NCBI GenBank assembly: GCA_023413015.1
Contig: JAEZQR010000065.1
Coordinates: 1 to 19,901, forward strand
Origin: Pseudomonadota bacterium
GTDB lineage: Bacteria > Pseudomonadota > Alphaproteobacteria > Sphingomonadales > Sphingomonadaceae
Length of the DNA: 19,901 bases
Direction: 5' to 3'
Part shown: positions 13,909-19,901 of the stretch, piece after piece
Position numbering within the stretch: position 1 is the stretch's first letter
Layout of the letters: the number at the start of each line of letters is the position of its first letter
Translations under genes and position numbers: made by a program
The notes under the pieces: generated by a model
What the model saw: only the letters and a program-made list of their open reading frames with translations
Told to the model about the DNA's origin: nothing
The model's database searches: none

Positions 13909-15635
13909 CCTTCGGTTGGCCTTGGATGCTGATGCTGGCGGCAGTGCCGGGGTTGCTCCTCGTCGCGCAACTTGCGGCCGGGCGACTGCGTGGACAGGCT
14001 CAGGCCGACCTCGACGCACCAGGCGGGCAGATCCAGCGCGGTGCCGTTGTCGGCGGGCGTCTCAGGTTCGGCGCGGCTTCCGGCTTGCGCCCAAACCTTC
14101 GATTGCGCTTCTGGCTTGCGTTCCTTCTCATCGTGGTGGCGCTGGCCCGCCCGCAGTGGGGAGCCCCCGATGTCGCCAATGATACAATCGGGAGCGAGGT
14201 CGTGATTGCTCTCGACCTGTCACGCAGCATGCTGGCCCAGGATGTGCTGCCGACGCGGCTCGAGCGCGCCCGGTCGCTTGCCGTCCAGCTGGCTGATGCA
14301 TTGCCCGAGCCCCGCATGGGTCTGATCGGCTTTGCTGCCACCGCCCATGTGCTCGCCTCGCCGAGCGAGGACCGGTCGCTCCTCAGGGCATTCTTGGCTA
14401 CGGTGCAGCCCGAGCATGTGCTCGAGCAGGGCACCAGCTTCACCGCGTTGCTCGACACAACGACGGCTGCATTCGGCTCTGCAGCGCCGACCCGGCTGCT
14501 CGTGATCCTCAGCGATGGGGAAGCGGCGTCCGCCGCGTGGCGGGAACGGTTGCCCAGCCTGCGGCAACACGGATTTCGCGTGGTGGCAGTTGGCATCGGC
14601 ACGGCAGCCGGCTCGCTGCTCTCGACGGCGGGCAACCGGCCATTGCGCGACTCTCAAGGCAATCAGGTACGCTCGCGGCTCGATCCACACATCCTGACCG
14701 AAATCGCGAATGCCTCGCACGGAGCGTATCTGGAATCCCCAGACGTCCAGAGGCTCGTCGAGCAAGTGCGGGCGGCGATCCGCGAGCCGGCAAAGAGCAG
14801 CCATCGTGAATCAGGCGCCGTTGGCGCCGGTGCCGAGAAGTTCGTATGGTTTCTCGCGACCGCGCTCCTGGTGCTGATGTGGAGCGTCGCCTGCGAGTGG
14901 CCGGCCGTGCCGCACCTGCGTGCACGATCGGTGCAGCGGCTGTCATCGATCGGTTTGGCAGGTCTCTTTCTTGGGGTTTCCATCGTGCCGCAGGCGTCCA
15001 TGGCGGCGCGCCCGGTCGTCCCTGACCTCCGGGGCCAGGAGATGGATCCGCTCACCCGGGTGAAGGCGATTACCAAGCGCCTGCTCGTCAAGAATGAGCT
15101 CGACGCAGACGACTATCGCGAACTCGCCGAGGCATCAGTGCGCTATGGCGAGGTGCACCGCGGGCATGGGCATCCGCTGTCCACTGGCGTGCTGCGTGAT
15201 GGCTTGACCGCGATCCAACAGGGCCGTCGGCTCGACCCAACGGGCGCTGACTGGCGCGCGATGGACGCCAAGCTGCGCCAATTGCTTCAACCACCGCCGC
15301 CGGTACCGGAAGCGGACCCGGGCCCACCGGATCCCGCAAACGAGCCCGTCGACGGCAAGCAGCAGGTTCCGATCATCGCTGACACGCGCCGCGCCGGGGA
15401 GAAGCGCGCGCCAGGCGACGAAAAACCCGGAAAGGCAGCCGAGCGGCAGGGCATGCGCGACATTGGGGGCAGCCGTCGGGACGTCTACGATCCGGCAGAA
15501 TGGCGCAACCCGTCGCTGGCGCAGCCGCTCTACCGGCTCGAGCAGATCCGCGCCGCGGCATCGCCCGCCGAACTTTTCCGGCTGCGCCAAGCCCCGGTCG
15601 CTCACAGCCGGCAAGAGACGGGCCAGACATGGTGA
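13905..15635 (+). CDS. batB: BatB-like VWA protein with BatC-like C-terminal extension
   Basis: A 576-residue protein, much longer than a plain BatB (about 330). Residues 5-25 and 67-80 are membrane segments. The VWA domain (about 97-290) has an intact site D104-L-S-R-S108 and LVILSDGEAAS. A third membrane segment is FVWFLATALLVLMWSVA. Then a second hydrophobic stretch (about 346-366, IGLAGLFLGVSIVPQASMAA) looks like an old signal peptide. It is followed by a helical region (about 375-465), a proline-rich run (QPPPPVPEADPGPPDP), a charged low-complexity stretch, and the tail YDPAEWRNPSLAQPLYRLEQ. BatC is normally a separate exported TPR protein, so I read this as a BatB-BatC fusion. No clear TPR consensus is visible in the extension. 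Confidence 0.85.
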   Translation: MTFGWPWMLMLAAVPGLLLVAQLAAGRLRGQAQADLDAPGGQIQRGAVVGGRLRFGAASGLRPNLRLRFWLAFLLIVVALARPQWGAPDVANDTIGSEVVIALDLSRSMLAQDVLPTRLERARSLAVQLADALPEPRMGLIGFAATAHVLASPSEDRSLLRAFLATVQPEHVLEQGTSFTALLDTTTAAFGSAAPTRLLVILSDGEAASAAWRERLPSLRQHGFRVVAVGIGTAAGSLLSTAGNRPLRDSQGNQVRSRLDPHILTEIANASHGAYLESPDVQRLVEQVRAAIREPAKSSHRESGAVGAGAEKFVWFLATALLVLMWSVACEWPAVPHLRARSVQRLSSIGLAGLFLGVSIVPQASMAARPVVPDLRGQEMDPLTRVKAITKRLLVKNELDADDYRELAEASVRYGEVHRGHGHPLSTGVLRDGLTAIQQGRRLDPTGADWRAMDAKLRQLLQPPPPVPEADPGPPDPANEPVDGKQQVPIIADTRRAGEKRAPGDEKPGKAAERQGMRDIGGSRRDVYDPAEWRNPSLAQPLYRLEQIRAAASPAELFRLRQAPVAHSRQETGQTW

Positions 15636-17782
15636 GGCGGCGACAATTGCTCTGGGTCGCAGCCGTCGCGGCGCTGCTGACCGGAACCAGCGGTCGCGGC
15701 GCCGAGACGGCTCCGCGCGACCTTGCCGACGGCGAGCTGCAACTCCCGCATCGACCCGTATGGGCAGGCGAGGTGTTTGACCTGACGCTGGCATGGCATG
15801 TCGACTGGGCGCGCTTCCAGAACCTCGAGGGGGCTCCGGTCTGGAACCCCGCGCCGCTGATCGCCGAGTCCTGGCAGAAGCCGGAACTGTCCGCGCCGAC
15901 TGGATCCTCCGGCGGACCAGCCACAATTGCATTTCGCACCCGCGCGCTTGCGCTTCAGCCCGGATCCGTGCGGCTGCAGCCGGCGCGTCAGACGATGGTG
16001 GTGCAGACCGGTGTCTACAAGACAGATGAGTATGAGCGGGCGATCACCGGAGCAGCGGAGGCCAGCAGCCAAGCCGTCAGGCTTGAGGTTCGGCCGTTGC
16101 CGCCGGCGCCCGATGGGTTCCTTGGTGCCGTCGGGCGCTTCAAGCTGGAGTCGAAGGTCGCGCCGTCCCGGGTGGCGGTGGGGCAGCCGGTTACCTGGTC
16201 GCTGGTCTTCGCGGGCGTCGGCAATTGGAGCGGTGTCGCCGGATTTCCCGCCCGCCAGCTATCCCGCGCATTCGATCTCGCGAGCCCGCCGAAGGTCAGC
16301 GAGGCAACTGGCGCATCCCTATTCGAACGGACGACAAGCGAAGCGGTGACCCTCGTACCGCGGCAGGCCGGCCGCTTCGTGCTTGGCCCTGTGGAGGCCA
16401 TCGTGTTCGACCCGGCACGCGGGGCCTATGTTCGGCTGGTCGCGCCGGCAGTCACCATCGATGTCGATCCGAGCGGCGGCGCAGCGGAAAACGTGGCGGC
16501 AGCTGGGGATGGTACACCCCCGGATGGGGGGATCGATGCTGAAGCGACGGCTTCGGCGCAGCTACCGCGACTGCTGCACGGCCGCAGTCGTGCCGAGCCG
16601 CCATTGAGCCCTGCCTCATGGATGGCAGCACTTGTGGTGCCAGCGCTTACGGTGGTGTGCGTTTGGCTGATGCTGGCATGGTGGCGGGCACGCGAGGCCG
16701 ACCCCGAACGGCTCGCCCGGTCGGCTCATGCGCGGTTGGGCGCAACGCTGAGACGACTGGCTGTGGCGTCTGACCGTGCATCGCGACAGCGACTGGTGCG
16801 CAGCTGGCAGAAGGACGTGGCCCTTCGCTGCAAGCTGGAGCACGCAGCACCCGTCCCCGCTTCATTCAGCGGCCGCGACGAGTTGCAGTCGCTGTGGGCA
16901 GAAGCCGACTGCTTCCTCTATGCGGAGGATAGTTCGCTGCCGGACGACTGGTGCGCGCGTGCGACGCACTGGTGGCGCGAGCAGGGTACGCCTCCACGCT
17001 TCAGCCATGGAACGATGTTCCGTCCTGCCAGTCTTTACCCGGTGGGCTGTTTGCTTGCCTCGGCGATTGGTTGCTGGGCACCTGCTCCGGCAGCGGCCGA
17101 GGATGCTGCGATCTCGGCTTGGACGCAGGCGGTCGAGCGTGAGCCGCTCGATTGGAGCGCGCATTACAATCTCGCCGTCAGCTTGGCGGCTGAGGATCGC
17201 TGGGAAGAGGCCGCCGCTCATGCCGGAGTCGCTTGGCTTCAGCGGCCGATCTCCGAAACCCGCGCGTTTTGGGCCAGAAGCGCGAAGGAAGCCGGCTATG
17301 TTGCCGGCTCAGGCTACGGCGTTCCACTCGCCGGCGAGTGGCGCGGCCGCCTCTACGGGATCGCTCCCATCAGGATCTTGCAGCAGGTCGTGGTCGGCTG
17401 CGTCTTCGCGACTGCAGGAGGCGCCATCCTAATGCTGCTGCTTGGCTATGGCCGCGTGTCGCGAAGCTTGAGGCTGTTAGGGCTCGTGCTCTTCATCGGT
17501 GCGGGTGTGGCAGCGGTCGGCGGTGGCGCCGTTCTATACGCGTACCGCCCCTTGCTTCCGCTCGACGCCGTGGTTGCTTCGCGCGCGGCCCCGTTGCGAC
17601 TGCTTCCCGTCGACACGCCGGCGGAAACCGAACCGGAACTCGTGCAAGCGGGCACCGTTGGCCGAGCAGGGCGCGCGTTCCTAGGCTGGCAGTGGGTTCG
17701 GCTCGCCGACGGCCGAACCGGATGGCTGCGGCAAGAGTTCGTCGTCGGGGTTTGGCGTAAAACGAATCATTCCACTCAATGA
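15629..17782 (+). CDS. batD: BatD-like protein fused to BatE-like TPR/SH3 half
   Basis: From the ATG at 15629 this encodes 717 residues. A signal peptide (VRRRQLLWVAAVAALLTGTS) leads a BatD-like periplasmic region of beta domains (about 25-325), with a membrane segment at 330-352. A short cytoplasmic-type helical stretch follows, then a second signal-peptide-like segment (about 470-491, ending APAPAAAEDA) and a TPR-like unit (WTQAVEREPLDWSAHYNLAV). Two more membrane segments (about 580-603 and 614-636) and an SH3-like end (VRLADGRTGWLRQEFV) complete it. TPR plus two membrane helices plus SH3 is the layout of BatE. The frame is open back to 15500, but that would lie deep in the previous gene; ATG 15629 overlaps its stop by 7 bp and starts a clean signal peptide. 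Confidence 0.85.
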   Translation: MVRRRQLLWVAAVAALLTGTSGRGAETAPRDLADGELQLPHRPVWAGEVFDLTLAWHVDWARFQNLEGAPVWNPAPLIAESWQKPELSAPTGSSGGPATIAFRTRALALQPGSVRLQPARQTMVVQTGVYKTDEYERAITGAAEASSQAVRLEVRPLPPAPDGFLGAVGRFKLESKVAPSRVAVGQPVTWSLVFAGVGNWSGVAGFPARQLSRAFDLASPPKVSEATGASLFERTTSEAVTLVPRQAGRFVLGPVEAIVFDPARGAYVRLVAPAVTIDVDPSGGAAENVAAAGDGTPPDGGIDAEATASAQLPRLLHGRSRAEPPLSPASWMAALVVPALTVVCVWLMLAWWRAREADPERLARSAHARLGATLRRLAVASDRASRQRLVRSWQKDVALRCKLEHAAPVPASFSGRDELQSLWAEADCFLYAEDSSLPDDWCARATHWWREQGTPPRFSHGTMFRPASLYPVGCLLASAIGCWAPAPAAAEDAAISAWTQAVEREPLDWSAHYNLAVSLAAEDRWEEAAAHAGVAWLQRPISETRAFWARSAKEAGYVAGSGYGVPLAGEWRGRLYGIAPIRILQQVVVGCVFATAGGAILMLLLGYGRVSRSLRLLGLVLFIGAGVAAVGGGAVLYAYRPLLPLDAVVASRAAPLRLLPVDTPAETEPELVQAGTVGRAGRAFLGWQWVRLADGRTGWLRQEFVVGVWRKTNHSTQ

Positions 17783-17840
17783 TGCTCGAACTGCTTGGCG
17801 TACTAGCGGCACAGCGTCGTGCCTGAAGGAGAGGCACCCG

Positions 17841-18194
17841 ATGATACCACCCGGATTGGCGTTCACCGTCGTCGACTGGTCAGCAGTGACGGCAACGAGA
17901 CACCCCGGAGAGCAGGGTGAAGCCATATGGCGCACGTTCCGGGCCGGCGATCTGCGGGTGCGGATGGTCGAATACTCGCCCGGCTATCTCGCTGACCACT
18001 GGTGCGACCTCGGCCATGTGCTCCTGGTGCTCGAAGGTGAGCTCGTTTCGGAACTTCGTGACGGCCGCACGTTCACGCTCAAGCCGGGCATGAGCTACCA
18101 AGTTGCGGATTTCGGCGACGTCGCCCACCGCTCGCGCACCGAGACCGGAGCCAAGCTCTTCGTCGTTGACCAGTTACCCGGCGGACCCAACTAG
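17841..18194 (+). CDS. DHCW/DHWC-motif cupin protein
   Basis: A 117-residue single-domain cupin. It contains D52-H-W-C55 followed by DLGHVLLVLEGEL and PGMSYQVADFGDVAHRS, the pattern of the small proteins known as DHCW-motif cupins. H53, H59 and E66 are likely metal ligands. No enzyme activity has been settled for this family that I know of. A strong AAGGAGAGG site (17825-17833) precedes the ATG. It lies 58 bp after the Bat operon and could be its last gene, but it has no evident functional link to it. Confidence 0.85.
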   Translation: MIPPGLAFTVVDWSAVTATRHPGEQGEAIWRTFRAGDLRVRMVEYSPGYLADHWCDLGHVLLVLEGELVSELRDGRTFTLKPGMSYQVADFGDVAHRSRTETGAKLFVVDQLPGGPN

Positions 18195-18567
18195 GCCTTC
18201 TGAAATGCAACTCCGGTGGGCTTCGGTTTAGGCGCTGGGGCAGAGAAGATTGGCACGGTGAGTGACAAACGAGTAACAAAAGCGGCACAAAATTCGGCCT
18301 CTCCCTCTGTGGAGAGCTAGTAAATGCGGCATCCCATGCAAGAACTGCGAATCCGAGGGCCGGACGTTGTTCCGACAACCTGCGGACTGCGACGCTGCAA
18401 AGGAAGCTTCCGCCGGCGTGACCGTGAAATAGCTCGCTATCGCGGACGTAGCTGGAGGGAACATTGAGCGATCTGTGTCGCGAGACCTGCTAAACCTTGA
18501 ACACACTCGCTCCCTGTCTTGCACCTTCAGGCAGAAAGCCGGTAGTGGGTCATGCTCAAGATCGGGG
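18195..18567. other. Gene-free stretch of lower GC
   Basis: I see no convincing gene, RNA or repeat here. Frames on both strands are short, rich in Arg, Ser and Pro, and lack ribosome sites or family motifs. It separates the plus-strand cupin gene from the 3' end of the minus-strand M41-like gene; no clear terminator hairpin with a T run was found. Confidence 0.5.
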
Positions 18568-19101
18568 TCATGGCTGCGCAATATCAATGACCGGTTTGAT
18601 GTATCTGTCGTCTGCTTGCCGTGCTTCGAGTGTAATTGGTTTGTCAGCCATAAGCTCGGCGAGGACATGTCGTCCGGCCCGCGCTCGGAGCATTAGCTCT
18701 TGAGCCAGCGCTAAGTGCCGATTCCGGACTTGGCGTATAGCAAGCCAGCAGTAACTCGCCACGTAGTCTTCAAAGCTCGGGACTGCATGGGGAATATGGG
18801 AGGCAATCTTTTCATACTTCTCTTGGTCGCCGCGGGCTTTATATCGCGCATTCGTCATCGATATCGAGTCGACATCCGAGAAGCTTGAGAACCGATAACA
18901 GAGCTCCCCCGCCATACCACCGGCGGCAACAGCGAGCCGTGAAACATCTTGTCCGATAATGCTTCTACTAGTACTGCGCCCGGTCCATTTGCCCGATCCA
19001 CTTTTATAGATTTGTACCAATGATACGTCGTGCCCCTCCAGGGCGGCCATAATGGCATGTCCTGCTTCATGAAAGCAGACAACTTCCAGTTCTTCGTCCA
19101 A
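18568..19101 (-). CDS. Standalone M41 (FtsH-protease-like) metallopeptidase
   Basis: A 177-residue protein with H11-EAG-H15, the zinc site of FtsH-type (M41) peptidases. It is followed by AVAAGGMAGEL, which matches the FtsH helix after the active site, and by FSDVDSISM, whose aspartate is placed like the third zinc ligand. There is no AAA+ ATPase domain and no membrane segment, so it is a protease domain alone. The only start upstream of HEAGH in this frame is TTG at 19101, directly after an in-frame TAG, with a GGGGG run about 5 bases before it. The start is therefore uncertain, and a frameshifted longer N-terminus is possible. Local GC is clearly lower than in the genes to the left. The substrate is unknown. 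Confidence 0.72.
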   Translation of the reverse strand: MDEELEVVCFHEAGHAIMAALEGHDVSLVQIYKSGSGKWTGRSTSRSIIGQDVSRLAVAAGGMAGELCYRFSSFSDVDSISMTNARYKARGDQEKYEKIASHIPHAVPSFEDYVASYCWLAIRQVRNRHLALAQELMLRARAGRHVLAELMADKPITLEARQADDRYIKPVIDIAQP

Positions 19102-19729
19102 CTACGCCCCCGCGATCTATTCGCTCTTGCAGTTGCATAGGTGCCGCCGCTGGAAGAACAAGCCGGATTACCGGAGAACTCCCTTCCCATAGCAATGAAA
19201 AGTGCTGTTGATTGCGTGGCTCCCCGAGGGGCCTCTCGCCTATAAGCCCTCGGCCTCACTCGCCATTGTTTTTCCTCGGGTAAGTTGAACGAGTTACGCC
19301 CACCCAAGCGGGGTCATGTCCGGGAAGCGGCTTTATCGGACACAGGCCCTGCAAGCTGCCGAGGGCGCGGGAGCACGTCATTCATAGTGACGGGGTCGCC
19401 CGTTCAAATGACACAAGCGGCGATGCGGCCGTGCGTCATTGACAGTCTGAGGTTAATGAAGGCCGCTTCCGCGGCTATGCTCCACGCCGGCCGAGCCTCG
19501 CCCCGCAAGCTGCGCATCATGACTCTGGAGATCAGGTGTCTCTGCTGAGCGACGGGGTTGTAAACAGTGGCACGGGCCGAGGAACCTTTAGGCGGATCTG
19601 GTTGGCTTGGATCTCTGCTTCATCCGCTCGCGCCGTCTCGGTGTCGCGGCCACCCTCGGATCGGGGGCAAATCTCAGGCGCGGCCGTCCATGTCATCGCG
19701 GTGCCGCAATCGCCGGGTTTAACGCGGCC
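19102..19729. other. 628 bp intergenic region
   Basis: No gene could be supported. A 7-base inverted repeat CCGAGGG (19224-19230) / CCCTCGG (19247-19253) lies upstream of the M41-like gene and might be a leader hairpin. An ATG with GAGG before it (minus strand, near 19265) opens only eight codons. Long frames on the plus strand around 19285-19838 have no recognisable domain and one runs into the nuclease gene in another frame. Confidence 0.5.
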
Positions 19730-19901
19730 ATGCGCCGCCTCCTGCTCTGCCTGGCTGTCGTCTGCCTTCCTTCACCTGTGCTCGCGTGGGGCCAGACCGG
19801 GCACCGCATCACCGGCGCTATCGCCGAGGCGCAGCTGAGCGGGCTGGCGCGCGCCCGCCTCCGGCAGATCCTCGGCGACGAGACCCTGGCCGAAGCCGCG
19901 A
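19730..19901 (+). CDS. S1/P1-type nuclease, N-terminal part (partial)
   Basis: The frame from ATG 19730 runs off the window after 57 codons. It encodes a signal peptide (MRRLLLCLAVVCLPSPVLA) followed at once by WGQTGHRITGAIAEAQLSG. A mature protein beginning with Trp, then G..GH.I...IAE, is the hallmark of S1/P1 nucleases, where the N-terminal Trp and the His bind zinc. These are secreted or periplasmic enzymes that degrade single-stranded DNA/RNA or act as 3'-nucleotidases. No strong ribosome site is seen. The remaining zinc ligands lie outside the window. Confidence 0.85.
   Translation, partial: MRRLLLCLAVVCLPSPVLAWGQTGHRITGAIAEAQLSGLARARLRQILGDETLAEAA

Noticed and set aside
15500..15628. 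Earlier start for the BatD-BatE gene
   Set aside because: It lies deep within the coding region of the preceding gene and would bury the signal peptide; ATG 15629 gives the usual short overlap.
18228..18668. Minus-strand frame of about 146 codons overlapping the 3' end of the M41-like gene
   Set aside because: No domain, no ribosome site, Arg/Ser/His-rich composition, and it conflicts with the HEAGH protein.
19285..19838. Two plus-strand frames upstream of and overlapping the nuclease start
   Set aside because: No recognisable features; the second overlaps the S1/P1 signal peptide and WGxxGH motif in another frame.

Overview
The window looks like the chromosome of a sphingomonad-type alphaproteobacterium. 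The reasons are high GC, tightly packed genes, two large TonB-dependent receptors of the type with an (E)IVVTGSRI TonB box and an LRxLGxNRTLVLxDG plug motif, a DHWC-motif cupin, and a MoxR/Bat operon. No tRNA, rRNA, CRISPR array or intact insertion sequence was recognised.

Left part (1-10925): a probable D-amino-acid / D-peptide scavenging locus. On the minus strand a LysR-type regulator (192-1082) precedes the first 29 codons of a DUF1611/DgcN-like gene (1-89), the family of D-glutamate N-acetyltransferases. On the plus strand follow TonB receptor 1 (1553-4336), an exported SxxK serine hydrolase of the beta-lactamase/D-aminopeptidase class (4433-5794), TonB receptor 2 (6342-9269, TTG start) and an exported N-acyl-D-amino-acid deacylase-like amidohydrolase (9324-10925). 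The proposed order of events is outer-membrane uptake, periplasmic cleavage of D-residue peptides or acyl derivatives, then N-acetylation in the cytoplasm, all under the LysR protein. The gap between the hydrolase and receptor 2 holds a near-identical direct repeat of the 5' end and leader of the lysR gene, so TonB receptor 1 plus the hydrolase form a 4.9 kb unit flanked by direct repeats.

Middle part (10988-17782): a compact MoxR/Bat operon whose genes overlap or nearly touch: MoxR AAA+ ATPase, DUF58, BatA-like VWA protein, a BatB-like VWA protein carrying a BatC-like C-terminal extension, and a BatD-like protein carrying a BatE-like half (TPR, two membrane segments, SH3). Each of the two fusions still contains an internal signal-peptide-like segment at the junction. 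The operon starts 62 bp after the deacylase and could be cotranscribed with it.

Right part (17783-19901): a small cupin gene, then a stretch of visibly lower GC holding little besides a minus-strand standalone M41 (FtsH-protease-like) HEAGH metallopeptidase (18568-19101), and finally the 5' end of an exported S1/P1-type nuclease (19730 to the window edge).
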